Shown here piece after piece: positions 1 through 11,847 of a stretch of 64,000 nucleotides of DNA. The notes beneath the pieces are model-generated. The model saw only the letters and a list, made by a program, of their open reading frames with translations, was not told where the DNA came from and did not search any database. The position numbers were made by a program, and so were the translations under genes. Source of the stretch: Plasmodium coatneyi. Its lineage: Eukaryota > Apicomplexa > Aconoidasida > Haemosporida > Plasmodiidae. The stretch is from NCBI RefSeq assembly GCF_001680005.1, contig NC_033567.1:3968001-4032000 (forward strand), given 5' to 3'. The first letter of the stretch is position 1, and each line of letters begins with the position of its first letter.

Positions 1-1153
1 CCCCTGCTCCGATATCCTACCAACGTCACGCTGTGGTGAATTTCTCTTCCTCTTTGCTGTGTTCCATTTGGACTGAGGACACTTCTCCTTTTTATGACAT
101 ATATGAGGCCCCTCTTTTGCCCCTGTGTGACGAAGTCTTTTCTCTTCCTATGTTGGATCAACTGAAGTAACAATTTTTCTAACATTTAAAGCTGCTTTTA
201 CTTTTCAAGGAGGAGCTCTTTCGCATGGTTAAGGGGGTAACACATGTGTCCGCTGTGTGGGTGTCAGCGTTAATGGCAGTACTGATTTTCATACATTCGT
301 GTATGTCACCCCGTGTGGCTATGACACACTGTGCAGATTACTTCCAAATGTTTTTCCCCTTTTCGTTCACGTGGAATTGGCTTCCCTTTGTTTTACACTT
401 ATGGAGGGGGCCTTTCCAAGTATTCGCGCTTGGGGAAAAATCGAGAACCTCCTGCTGTTACCGCTTTCTTTTTTGCGTACGATTTGGTGATAGTGCGAGA
501 AAGGAACCGATGCTGCTACGAACTCACGACGAATGATGAAATGTTTTTTTTTTCCTGCCCTATTTCTTCAAAGGAAGAGTCAGGAAAGTCCTTAAAAATG
601 TTTTCATCAAAGATGTTGTTTTACCTTGGAGAGAAACCAAACGGATCGATTCTGCCTTTCACGCGGTGCACATAAGTGGGGAGGCTCTCCTGCGTGTGTG
701 CTTGCCGTGGAAGAGTGGTTGGCTACGCAGGCGGGCGTCCAACGAAGGGAAGAAATTAGCGCGAAAAATGGCAAGCTGATTCTTTATAGCGCTCATTTTG
801 AGAAGCCTCTTTGCTTTTCCCAGTTTGCCCCTACAACACTTATTTTTTCCAGTGAGCCAGGGGAACGCGCTCCTTCCCTACAGTGCAATTATATGTAACC
901 ATCTTCTAAGCGTATTGAAGATGCAGCGTTGGTGCGAATATTTCTATATGAATTGACTAGTGAGTAGTAACGAGGGGGGATCCACGAATTGGACTCATGG
1001 AGGTAAACGTAAAATCCAGTAGGCACAATTAGATGTAGTGTCCCCCCTGCGGCTGCCGTGGTCGCACTGGCAAGCTAATCTTACCACTGTGCAAAGAGCT
1101 GTGATAATGGCTTCATTCCCCCCCGAGTACGACTTGGTTTCGTCGCACGATAT
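1..1153. other. Intergenic region upstream of the SHMT-like gene
   Basis: No convincing gene was found. The short open frames between about 225 and 900 are mutually overlapping, have no recognisable domain and mostly start at non-ATG codons. The stretch probably holds the promoter, the 5' leader and perhaps a small first exon of the SHMT-like gene that follows, because that gene's reading frame is open back to a stop at 1076-1078 without any ATG. An ATG at 1107 lies in another frame and could begin such an exon, but I could not define a splice pair. Confidence 0.5.
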
Positions 1154-2512
1154 TTGCGTGCCTTCTCACCCGTCGGTTTGAAAAGATGCATAACTTGTCA
1201 CTCTCTGCGAAACCAAGGGAGCTTAAAAAGTGTGGATGACGAAGCTTTCAATTTGCTAACATCGCATTACAAAAATGGGAACTGTCTAAACTTATCCGTA
1301 TGTAACAATATCATCCCAAAATATTTACGGGAATATTTTTCACTCGATTTGAATAAAAACCTCCCCTTTCATGAGAGCCATTTAAAAATGATTGAAGACA
1401 TGGCATTAAGTTTGTTCCACTTGGAGCCAACATATTGGGGATGTACATTCGGCGTAAACAGCATTGCTGATTATCCCCCCGGAGAAGTGGATGATCCCTT
1501 CATTTTCACTTTATTTCGAAGTCTTATTAATCGCAAAGGGAGAGTAATGAATATAAGTTTTGCCTTATCAGAGGAGGGGGAAGGAAATAGCCCCCTCATA
1601 GAAAACTATTACGACTGCGTTCATGTAAAAATTAAGGACAAAATCGATTATGAGGAAATACGTAAAATATATGACGCGTTTAACCCTGATTTGGTATACG
1701 TAGACGAAACGAACAACCCTCACAATTTTAATTACGATTTTTTCAGCAGCTTGAAAGACATAAACAAATGTGTAGTCATTACAAATATTAGCAATAAGGG
1801 CAGTTTAATTTCGCAAGATTTTATTCCCTCTCCTTTTAACCATTCCGATGTTGTGTATACCTATTTTAACGAAAATATGAGGGCACATAACTGCCATGTT
1901 ATTTTTTACAAAAGGGGGTATAAGCACGTGGACACGCAGGGCAAATTAATCCATTATGAGTATGAAAAAAAACTGAAAAATCATTTCCTTCCCGTTCGGG
2001 TAAATAACACAATTTTTTCCTTTCTGACGTCGTTCAGAATGATGAAAAATGCCGAATTTAAGGAGTACGTAATTCAGTCTAAAGAAAACACGCGTGCACT
2101 TTTGTCTCACTTAAATAAAGATTTTTTTAAAATTCAATATGCACAAAATAGTAACTTCCTAAATTTAAATTGCACAAAATCCCCTTTTAACGTTTACGAA
2201 TTTCACCAATTTTGCAAAGAATTAAACATTTTTTTTGACATTCTTAATCCATTTAAGTATACTCAAAAATCTTTTAATGTTGGAACAAATTATTTGACGA
2301 GCATGGGTCTCCTGGAGGGTGACATGAAGACTGTAGCGCAGTTCTTAAACCGCACTCTTTCTCTATATCTTTCTGCAAAGCGGCAAACCAATTGCGCCAG
2401 CAACGAATTTGTGGAATTTTTAAAGCACAGTTATATGACGTCTCCCAATATGTTGTCCCTTTCGAACGACATTTTTTGTTTCATTTCGTCTTTTCCAGAC
2501 GTGCACAGTTGA
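1154..2512 (+). CDS. Serine hydroxymethyltransferase-like protein, degenerate (mitochondrial-type SHMT paralogue); 5' end unresolved
   Basis: The frame of about 452 codons resembles the fold-type I PLP enzyme serine hydroxymethyltransferase. The N-terminal third has the SHMT-like order with HLEPTYWGCTFGVNS; the middle has a DLVYVDETNN strand; further on is a DVVYTY stretch followed by HVIFYKRG, which matches the SHMT segment normally carrying the PLP lysine and then the GGMIFYRRG strand. SHMT makes glycine and methylene-tetrahydrofolate from serine. Here the lysine position reads Glu (codon 1871-1873) and the usual Asp/His cofactor motif reads Asn/Asn, so catalysis is doubtful. Plasmodium has a cytosolic active SHMT and a divergent mitochondrial paralogue; this looks like the latter. 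The start given is a TTG; the frame is open from 1079 and its first ATG is at 1388, so a short upstream exon with a targeting sequence is likely. It is convergent with the AP2 gene. Confidence 0.72.
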   Translation: MRAFSPVGLKRCITCHSLRNQGSLKSVDDEAFNLLTSHYKNGNCLNLSVCNNIIPKYLREYFSLDLNKNLPFHESHLKMIEDMALSLFHLEPTYWGCTFGVNSIADYPPGEVDDPFIFTLFRSLINRKGRVMNISFALSEEGEGNSPLIENYYDCVHVKIKDKIDYEEIRKIYDAFNPDLVYVDETNNPHNFNYDFFSSLKDINKCVVITNISNKGSLISQDFIPSPFNHSDVVYTYFNENMRAHNCHVIFYKRGYKHVDTQGKLIHYEYEKKLKNHFLPVRVNNTIFSFLTSFRMMKNAEFKEYVIQSKENTRALLSHLNKDFFKIQYAQNSNFLNLNCTKSPFNVYEFHQFCKELNIFFDILNPFKYTQKSFNVGTNYLTSMGLLEGDMKTVAQFLNRTLSLYLSAKRQTNCASNEFVEFLKHSYMTSPNMLSLSNDIFCFISSFPDVHS

Positions 2513-3557
2513 CTGGTTTGCTCACCCATTGCGTGTTTTTTTTTTTTTTTTTTTGTGTAACTTAGTTTTGCAAATGTGCCGTGCGGCACGGAATATTTGA
2601 ACAATCGCAGGGTGCCCCTTGTTTACTTGTGTGTAATAAGAAGGGGTAAGAGTTGCATAGGAATGTACATACAGCCGCGTGAGGTGTATGTTCGAAGGTG
2701 TACTCCAGGGCATTCCCATACTTATTCGTCATTTCCGACGAACAGAAAAAAAAAAAATTAAAGTCAAAACGAAAATAAACGTCAAAATAAGGAAGAAATC
2801 CCCAGCGTGGACATAGAACTTACCGAGTGGGCAAATATAAAATGACAGCAGACTCGGTCAGAAAAAATACCCCCCCTTCATCATCGCGCATACGCTCTGA
2901 AATGTACTTTAATCATTTTTAAAACTTTTTTATATGACAAAATGGGGTGGTGCAACGTTCGTTCCACCGTATGTCTTCGTCACCAAAAGGGTGTATACTC
3001 TAGCGAAAGCAAGCTTGCAGATACGGGTGCGCAAAGAAATTCACACAAATATGTGAACTGATACACAGGTGAGAAAACACCTGGGCTCTTCTCCACGCAT
3101 ACTAAACGGTATGGAGGGGAAGACCCAACTTTTGGGCGTCGACCCATTTGGTAAAGGTGCCCAAGGGGCAAAAACTTCCACTGGTGCTGATTCATTAAAG
3201 AAGAAAGGAGCAACGGTTGCGTGCGTCAAGGGGTACCCACACAAATAGCACCTACGCAAGCAGCCGTGAAGAAACACTTCTCGCTTAAAAGAATTCGAAG
3301 GAGACAAAACTAAAAAGGCAACTCGTTTGCCACTTAAAAAAAAAAATAAAAAAATAACATTTTCGTTGACATGCGAATGGTACTCACTACAAATTTAAAA
3401 GAAAACGCTCTTGTGTCCCCTTCTTAGTAGAATGATACTTCAGCCCCCCACAAAAAAAAAAAAAAAAAAAAAAAAGGAAAAAAATGCAAAGCCAGAGAAG
3501 CTGGTAAATGTGCGCCAAATGAATTATTAAAAATGAAGGTACTGTTTGCGTAACGTG
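2513..3557. other. Convergent intergenic region between SHMT-like and AP2 genes
   Basis: No gene was seen. The stretch contains the 3' ends of two convergent genes, several homopolymer runs (T at 2538-2554, A at 3449-3474) and no recognisable repeat family. Short open frames on the minus strand (2980-3307) have no family features. Confidence 0.5.
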
Positions 3558-5824
3558 TCAGAGCAAAAGTTCTGCCTCCTTTTTTTCTCTCCACTCGATT
3601 GCCTTTTGTCTAGCTAGTTGAACCGACTTATACTCTGAAGGGGGAAAAGGGGGGAGGAGCACACGTGTGCATATAGACATGTGCAAAGGAGCATATCCAC
3701 TTGGAGCGCGCATCTTCACGCTTAAAAATGAAGAAGCGATGAAGCAGCTGCGAAGAAGCGTTAAACGGGAGACATTCATACAGACACACAAACATATAAG
3801 TGCATGCACCTCCAGTTCTGCCTATAGCTATGCTCATCTCTCCTCGGCGCCCCTCCTTCCTTACCATTAACTGAAAATCCCTTGGTCTGAATCTTCCCGT
3901 TTTCCTTCCAGTTCGCCCTCCAGAGCTTCCTGGACTTATCATAATAAACCCCCTTCCGGGCCTCAAAGGATGCAACAACACCGTCTATCTCGAGATCGTA
4001 GTACCCTGTTCTCTTCTTCGGCCTGGGGTTGGGGTTTACGGGTGTGTTTAAATTTTTCCCCTTGTTATTTTCTTTCTTCTTCGCGCACATTTTTTTGACC
4101 TTCTTCGAGGTATCGTTTTGTGAAGAGGAAGCCCCATTGGTGGAAGTTGCACCGCTTGTTGTGGCCATCACGCTTGGTGAAAGTACACCATTTGTTGTGA
4201 CCACTCCATTTTTTGCTTCCTCCAAGTCGCACAAGTCAAAGATGTAGGTGGGGATCTCCATCGCCTGGATGATATACGACTTATGTTTCTGGTTTTCCAA
4301 AATGTCTAAGGAATTTAAAAACTTCTTAATGTCCATAGACTTGTTAAAATTCTTCCTATACCAGGGTTGGATAAATTCGTTCATATTGACATAAATATCT
4401 GGGCTCTTTTCGAACGAGCGGGAGTATTGGTAATCATTTAGACACTCCTGTGTAAATATGAATGGCTTGTAATTAGGCTCGTGTACTTTCCTCAGTTCGT
4501 CTAGCTCGTCTACAATAATTTTTAGCATAAAAAAATCCAAGTGATTAACAGTTTCGATGTTTAATGATCGAAATATCAGGATGTATATTTTTAACTCTTC
4601 GATACATATGGTCATAATTTTTTTCCAATGAAAAAAAAAATTCGCTTCGTATTCTCCCCAAATGGGTATCTTTTTCCTTATTTCTAGTAACAAATCGTAG
4701 CAATTAATTTGGTGATGTAGGAACAATTCCATGTGTACCTTTTTTTTCGTCAGGCTGTTCAATTCTATATATTTTCTTAACTCTCTTTTGTAGTTTTCTA
4801 TAGCATTCGTTCTGGAATGCTTATCTTTTTTTTCTTCCCCTACTACGTGCTTCCCATTTTGATAATTGCTTTCCTCCTTGATTTTTTTATCTGTACTTTT
4901 TTCTTCTGCATGTTCCTTTATGCTTCCCCACTGTGCGGAATCGCACCGTCTTATTTCCTCACTTTTGCTTCGGCATACATTCCTCTGTATATCTCTTCCT
5001 CCTTTGGGCAGCTCCTTACAGTAAGCGTCCTCCCCTCCAGTTTGCAACTGGCCATTATGGAGGAAGCCGTTCTTTCCTATGACCGTCCTTTCGACAACTT
5101 CTTCTTCATCCACACCGTCTTCATCATCCGTATCGGAGGGTCTCGATTTATTCTTCACATAATCGGTCAGCGTGGATTCCTTGCGAAATTGGTAACTAAA
5201 ATCGGTGGTGTCATTTGTGGTTCCATTTGTGGTTCCATTTGTGGAAGTCACCCCGTGGTCATTTGGTAGCCCACTGGCTCTATCCACGGCATGCATATTC
5301 TCTTCCATAGGGGTCATAATTTTGTAACTTTTGTCCCCCTTCACCTTCTCAGCACTAATTATTTTGTTAACATGGGTCTCGTTCAAATGTTCGCCATCGT
5401 CTAGTGTCATTGTGTCCCCCAGATGATGTGTATTAATTATTTGCTCGTCTAGCATTATGGACGTCTCATAATTTATGTCATCGGTTCCTCCATTTCTGTA
5501 CTGAATCATGTAGCTGTTTTCATTCTCATAAAAATTTGAATTGTCTCCTTTGTACTTATGGACGGGCTTACTTTTTCCGCACTTTTTTTTATACGTATGT
5601 CGAAAGACGCATTTGTCTCCCCGCCCCTCATCGCTGCAGTTGCTAACTTCACTATCGCTGCTGGTGGGGCCTCCGTTGCTAGATGCACTTTGGTTGCCGT
5701 TTTGGCTGCCACTACCGCTGTAATAAAAGGTGTCATTCGTGTGGCCCCCTTTATCTTTGCCCCCACCTCCGCTGTTACACACCCCATTCGCATTGTTCTC
5801 CACTAACGAATCCCCACTTGACAT
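3558..5824 (-). CDS. ApiAP2 DNA-binding protein with ACDC-like region and C-terminal AP2 domain
   Basis: Two exons, 5824-3865 and 3634-3558, join in frame to about 678 aa. The first 300 residues are low-complexity, Asn/Ser/Gly and acidic. Residues about 345-420 are a hydrophobic helical block (MELFLHHQINCYDLLLEI, then FFFHWKKIMTICIEELK) that resembles the ACDC domain found in some ApiAP2 proteins. After a Thr/Ser/Asn linker and a Lys-rich stretch, an AP2 domain starts near residue 605 (GYYDLEIDG, KGVYYDKSRKLWRANW). The intron cuts the domain: the last exon of 25 codons supplies the helix EYKSVQLARQKAIEWREKK. ApiAP2 proteins bind short DNA motifs in the nucleus and act as the main transcription or heterochromatin factors of these parasites. 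I chose the ATG at 5824. The frame is open upstream to 5891 with a TTCAG directly before codon TTG at 5857, so an extra 5' exon is possible. The gene is divergent from the reductase-like gene. Confidence 0.85.
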
Positions 5825-5902
5825 ATTACAACCTTGGCTAATTTCTCCCTCGTCCAACTGAATGCATATATGATAGACCTTTATGGCGGTTTAACCTCTC
5901 CG

Positions 5903-5936
<34 letters not shown>

Positions 5937-7276
5937 GCTAGCTCCTATTATTCATTCGGCGTATTGTTATAATAAGTTCTTGTTTCAAGAATGATTTTTC
6001 CCTTCGTCCATATGCGTGCATTACCGCTGCTTACTCATGTGCATGTGTGTTTACATGCACTTAATCATCTAGATGGGAAACTGGGAGGAAGTGTTCCCTC
6101 TTTTTTGCCAATTAGGAAGGTCCCAAATGTACTGTGGTGTGGATTTACCTTCACGGTCTGCTGGTGATCCTAAAACGGCACCACTTGACAAGCGCGAGGA
6201 CGCGTATGCGTAGAGTTATGCGGATGTACTTACGGGGGCAAGCAGCCATGCAGCCAACACAGCACACTAATGTTAAAAGACTGAATAAGTTAAAGCTAAA
6301 TAACAAGGACACTGCACAAATGTTAAAAAGGAAACGGGAAGGAATTTCACATGATGTGATTCAAATTGCATAAACAAATGTGCAGAGGAAAACGAAAAGT
6401 GAGCATAGAAAAACACAAAATGAGAAGGGCAATACAAAAAATGGGTAAAGTACAAAGAAATATTTAAAACCGAAAAAATGTCTTTAATGCATAGAGGGGG
6501 CACAACCTCGTTCGTCAGATAAAGTCGCCCAGGGGGGCACCTGGGCAGATGACTAATCAACAGGTTGCAACTCCGCTGGCCGCACTTTAATACATGGTTG
6601 CATATATGCAAATTTTTAAAGGAATAAAATCATGACCTCATTTTTACGTATGCACAGGAAACATCATTCATGTGTGTGTGTGTATTGGTATGTGTGAACG
6701 TGTGCGTACGCCCGTAGGTATCTGTGAAGGTGGTGCTACAAGCGGAATAAAACCATATCGAAAATAAAATAGTAATGAAGGAAATCAAATAAAAAGCAAA
6801 ACCCAACGAATGGAGCAAAAAACAAATGAACATAAATACATCTGCACTGTTTTAGCAATGTCGATTTTTTTTTTTTTTTCTTTAATTTTTCCCCACACAC
6901 CAGAAGATCTTCAAATTTATTCATTGCAAAATTATCCGTTTGTGCATTCAACGTTTAAACACCCCCTCTAAATACACAGCAACGGTTGCAGTGGTGATGA
7001 CAGAGCATCAGGGTTGCACGCTTTGTGGCATGAACGCCCCTGTTAAAATGAACACAAAACCATATTAAAAAAAAAAATAATAAAATAAATAAATAAACCA
7101 GTTCTGCAAAAATTTACTCGGTAAGCACATAAAACGTTGCTCGTAAGAAGAAGGAAAGAATCCCTCTTCATACTTAATCATGTGTGCCTCATTTAATTAA
7201 AAATTTTTGTGTTACATGCGATTGCCTTTTGAGTTGTCTGGATAAGGATTAATTTGTAATGCATTGACATTTGTGT

Positions 7277-7313
<37 letters not shown>

Positions 7314-9211
7314 CTGTGCAACAAAGTTGAATAATGCATATATATGCCAGTTGTCAGGAAAATGTAGTATGTGACAGAAAAAAAAAAAAGAAGGGAGAGG
7401 AATGCTGCCAAATAATTTAAACAAAAAAAAATGATTATCCTTTGAGTCTGTTGCAAATGTGTGGTGCGATTTTGCAGCGGCCGTAGCAGCAGCGTAGGTC
7501 CAAGGCGTGAATCGACGAATGGACAAACGAACGAATGGGTAAATGGGCAAAAAATTGAACAAATAAAGGAGCAAACAAACGATCAAACAAATGCGCAATC
7601 AAACTCGGAAACAAACGAACGAACAAACGAATGAATGTGTGATGCCTTGCAATTTGCTCACAAAACTCTTTTCGAAAAATCGACTTCCGTTTTAAATTTA
7701 CTCCTTTTTTTTTACTTACCGCGCATGACAGCGGAAATAGGAGAACAAAAAGAAAAAAATGGCATACACACGAAAACGCATGGTGATGTGTGCCTTGGCT
7801 GCTAATTTTTTTTTTTTTTTACACGCTTCCTTATTGTACGATGAGAAGGCTACGGGTGAGGCAAAATATTTCCAGCGTGAAAATCGCCTTCTACATTTGG
7901 AGAAAAAGAGGAGAAAAACTGCCATACATGGACCGTTATGTCCACAGCGTAGTGGGGGAAAGCCATTCGTGCGCGCTGCACAGCTAGTTAGTCACGCTTT
8001 GCAGCTATTTCTATGCTCCCCGTAGCTAGTTGGCTAGGCCGTTTAGCTATGTGTACGCATTCTGAAGGTACCTTCTGCCAGCATTTCCCTAATTTGAGGA
8101 GGTTCCCTCCCTCATAACGTGTCTAAAACGGACGCATTCGCTTTAAAGCTGGGCAAACAAAAGGGAGAAAAACTCCAGAGGAATGTGTTACTCTGTCACT
8201 TTGATCATTATGCATGTGTGTGTCCTCGCCTGAGTCCCTTTCCATTCCTGTGGCGGGGAGGACTTCACCCATTGTCATGAGCACATATGTACTAATTAAT
8301 AAATATACACATGTGCATTTAACAATTGGATGGTAGCGTAACAATTGACGAGAGTAATCCATTTAAAATGCGCAGAATTTAAGTGATATGTTGCTCATCC
8401 AAAGACACGATGCGTTTCTCCGAGTGAGAACAAGTACATATAATGTCAACCGTTTTGCGTGCTCCTTGTCGTTATTCTAAATTTTCACTATGGGAAGAGA
8501 GTCCCTAGAGAAAGAAGGAATTCCCATGAATCGTCCATTTGGCAGGAATCTCTGCGGAAAAACGGTCCATCATCGTCGGCGGGCGGTAGAGAAGTGCACG
8601 CACAATGGTAGATTAATTTTGCCAAATCAGTGGTTAGGTAAAAAAAAAAAAAAGTGTAAATTATCAACGCGCCCAATTTCTGTATGTTTGAATGAGTGTA
8701 CAGCTCCCCTTTGGTATGTACCAAGAGCACATCGATTTTTTTAAGAAAGCAAAAAAAAAAAATATATATTTGCCCATGTATGCACATGCGTTTCCTATGT
8801 ACACATAGATGCTTGGGCATAAATGGGAAAGGTGATTAAGACTAATGACAGGTGAAAGTGCGAACAAAAAATATGTCAAAGTAAACTATAGTCATAAATT
8901 GATTAAATGAACCGTCCCCCAAAATGGTTAAAAAGAACGCAAAATTTTTTTTTTTCATTTTTCTCACGAAAGGTACGCATAGCAAATAAAGTGCAGCCGT
9001 ACTTTACTCGTTTTGTGCTTGTAGTGCCCAGCTAAAAGGGTGCCCCTTCGACCGTTCAGTGTTGCCATTTGCAAAATGAAAATGCATACCTACCACCATG
9101 GATGTACAAACCAACAGTTAAACGTTTAACAAATGGGAAAAAAAAAATTAAAAGGGGGAAGTGAGAGGCCAGACGAAGTCCTGACCCAGTGTGGAGGAAC
9201 GAGTGTACAAA
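5825..9211. other. Long divergent intergenic region (AP2 promoter side and reductase promoter side)
   Basis: About 3.4 kb between two divergent genes with no supported gene. It holds poly-T at 5904-5936, a TG-rich microsatellite at 6672-6682, poly-T at 7279-7308, and an array of 4-nt-type repeats (ACAA/ACGA variants) at 7510-7636. Open frames here are poly-Phe or poly-Lys readings of those tracts. Such long upstream regions are usual for ApiAP2 genes. Confidence 0.5.
7510..7636. repeat. Degenerate tetranucleotide repeat (ACAA/ACGA type)
   Basis: The plus strand repeats GACAAACGAACGAATG-like words, for example around 7524-7536 and 7607-7633, interrupted by single changes. It is a simple-sequence array in the AP2/reductase intergenic region. 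No coding potential is supported. Confidence 0.6.
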
Positions 9212-11032
9212 ATGATGTGCGAGGTCTCATCATTGATACACGCCATGGGCGAAGAAGGGATTCTAAAAATTATCTGTAAAGTTTATTACACCGTTGGATG
9301 TTTTGTCCTCCTTCTTTCTTTCCATTTTAAATCAATAAATGAATGGTCCCTGCATGGGAAGAATTTGTATATCAAAGTTGAAAAGGGTGAAACGGATGGG
9401 GAAAAAACGCACTCCATATTTTCCAAGCTAAGGGGGAAGATAGACCACATGACAATTTCGAAAAAGCACTTTTCGCATTTCTATATTATCGGTTTGGTTG
9501 TAAATTCTGTGCTGCTTATCTGTGTAAGCTCTATTTGCTGCAGCGATGCAGAAGTAAACATGCGTGAAAGCACGCACATTTGGGAGCATATATACGTGAC
9601 ACCCCAACACATGCACTGTTTTGCTTCTTTTCCATAGGACCTCAGTCAACGCGCCAGGAGTGAACAAACCGGTAATGCACATCCAACGAACCCTTTTCTG
9701 AAAAATTGGAAGAACATTAGAATATCACATGAGGGTGTATACTTGTGTTGGTCTGTGAATGCGGAGGGGGAAAAGCTCCAAGGGAAGGGCGCCCCTAATT
9801 TCATCGTCGAAAGCGTGTTGTTATATAGGGTGGCCTTTCTCTATCCTTTTTTTTTTTTCTTTGTAGTCCTCCATTGTATCTCCATAACGAACGTTTTGCT
9901 TCAAGTTCAGTTGGTCAGGAGGCTACTGGAACAGCTTCTCGTCGTCAGGACGACACCTAAATCGGTCATGCACGTTTTTTCGTACCTCTTAGGCGTAACG
10001 TAATGAAATATGGGGGGGAAAGAGACATCATAGCGAATGGGAGAACATCGCGAAAAAACTTACGTGACACACCTCCATAGCGTGATGACCCACTCCCGCC
10101 AAAGCACGTAGCCAAAGGAAAAAACAAAATTAAAACGTCTTCTCTTTGCCCTCCCCCCTTCAGCTTCTACCTTGTGACGCCCTATTCCCTCCACAACAAT
10201 GACAAAAGGGAGTATACAACAGGAGGGTTACTCCCTGTTGTTGTGTTCCTGTTGGGGACATTAATTCAGGTAAGTATCCTCCCTCATTTGTAGGTGTCCG
10301 ATTTTGATAATTACTCCCTTCTCCCATTTTATCTAAATGGGATCAGGCATATGCATACAAATATGGAGATAACCACACAGGGGGGGCCTAAACTTTATGT
10401 ATTCTTTTCTATGCCGCAATTCAGTATGATGCCCATGTCCGCTTGGCCAAACTTCGTCCCAAAGGTTTGTTAAAAATTTGAGAGAAGAGGAGGAAGTAAA
10501 TATATCTCAATGCACAAGGGGTAAAGGAAAAGAGAATCTCATTTCATTTCGATTTTCTCCCTTTTGTAGGTACAAAGAAGTTAGACAGCCCTTACAAAGT
10601 ACCACACGGGGGCCTCTTCTACTTTGTGAGTTGCCCGCATTATTTCGCCGAAATTTTAATCTACCTGTCCTTTTTGCTCCTGAACTGGAATTTCATCAGG
10701 TCGGAATTTGCGTGTGTGGCGGAAGCGCGCATGGAGAATAGGCAAAACGGTAAAGCGGAATCACAACGAAATTGCGAAGTCCGATACACTTTTTTTCCCT
10801 CCCCCCCATTTTCCTCAGTCTGCTTAGCTTCACATTCGTTTGCCTAGTTCTAATCAAAAATGGTAACACTCATTTTGACATTGGGCGAATAGGGGGGATT
10901 CGTCTGTGTGTACGAACTTTTATCTCCACATGAGGCCGTCACCATATGAGGCTGTTTGCCCCCCTTCCCTAACTAGGCTTGCAAACGCACAAGTGGTACC
11001 TCAGGACAGCTCGAGAGGCATATCCCAAGTAA
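9212..11032 (+). CDS. Polyprenol reductase / 3-oxo-5-alpha-steroid 4-dehydrogenase family protein (SRD5A3-like), seven exons
   Basis: Exons 9212-9523, 9638-9999, 10164-10269, 10425-10464, 10570-10699, 10819-10862 and 10977-11032 join in one frame to 349 aa; all introns are GT-AG and 100-165 bp. The protein is a multi-pass membrane protein. Family signals are a Y-x-V-P-H-G-G-L-F segment running into VSCPHYFAEILIYLS in exon 5, an LLGVTFYLVTPYS strand across the exon 2/3 join, and a C-terminal HKWYLR followed by YPK just before the stop. These are the hallmarks of the steroid 5-alpha-reductase C-terminal domain, closest in pattern to SRD5A3/DFG10, which makes dolichol from polyprenol with NADPH at the ER for N-glycan and GPI donors. 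The role here is inferred from the family. The start is ATG 9212, with a second ATG directly after it. It is convergent with the CCp2 gene. Confidence 0.85.
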
Positions 11033-11847
11033 GACAAAATGGGTAGACGCCCAATCAGTTTTAATATTTAAAAAAAAAGACTATCCCGATGTCGGAAAAA
11101 AAAATTATTTCTTTTCAGACAAAGGAGGGTCATTTTTCCGTATATCCTGTGAGCACCATCAAAATAAACCTGCTGAATTGAAGGTCATCTCAAGAGTGAC
11201 ATCATTTTGTAACAGCGCGGATGTTTGCGCGAGTGAATTTTTTTGTAAATTTTTTTTATTCCTCTTTGACCATCCCTATGGCGCCTTGCCGTTACAGCCG
11301 TTTTAATTCTCATTGCAATTTGTGCACAGATGTGGTGACGTCGGTTCGCATTTGTTATGTTTTACCGGACTGTTCGTAATTTTCAGCGTCGATGTTCCTT
11401 CTCAAAAGCTACGTCATATGCTTAAATGGGAGGAGGGGAAAAAAAAGTTCCAGCTGAACCTCTCCCCCTTTGCAAAGAACACATGTAATAAAGTACGACC
11501 ACTTCGCATAAAATATGGAGCGTGTACGGAAACCCTTTCTGTACACTTAAACGAAATGGTCTCACTTCATTATGCGAACATGTGCTAGCAGCGGCCAGGG
11601 GCACTTACGTGTGTGGAGCCATTAAGGGTGCAATAAATCCACCTTTTTTCTTTAATTTATGTTTTAAGGTGATAGTCCCCCATGAGGGAAGACAACCCCA
11701 AAATGGCGAATTGCGCACAGAGGGTTTTTCCTCCATTTTTGTTAAAACAAATAGGTATATATAAAAAATGCGATGGTGAGCATGGCTAAGATGCATGTGT
11801 AGACACTAATTTGACCAAACGGGTTGGTAAAAAAATGGTCAGTTCCA
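11033..11847. other. Convergent intergenic region
   Basis: The 815 bp between the reductase-like and CCp2 stops hold no supported gene. Small open frames at 11313-11604 lack family features. It probably contains both 3' UTRs. Confidence 0.5.

Noticed and set aside
225..898. Cluster of overlapping open frames on the plus strand
   Set aside because: They overlap in different frames, most begin at non-ATG codons, and none shows a domain or a splice partner.
4029..5806. Open frames antisense to the AP2 gene
   Set aside because: Hydrophobic poly-Phe/Leu readings opposite a well-supported coding exon.
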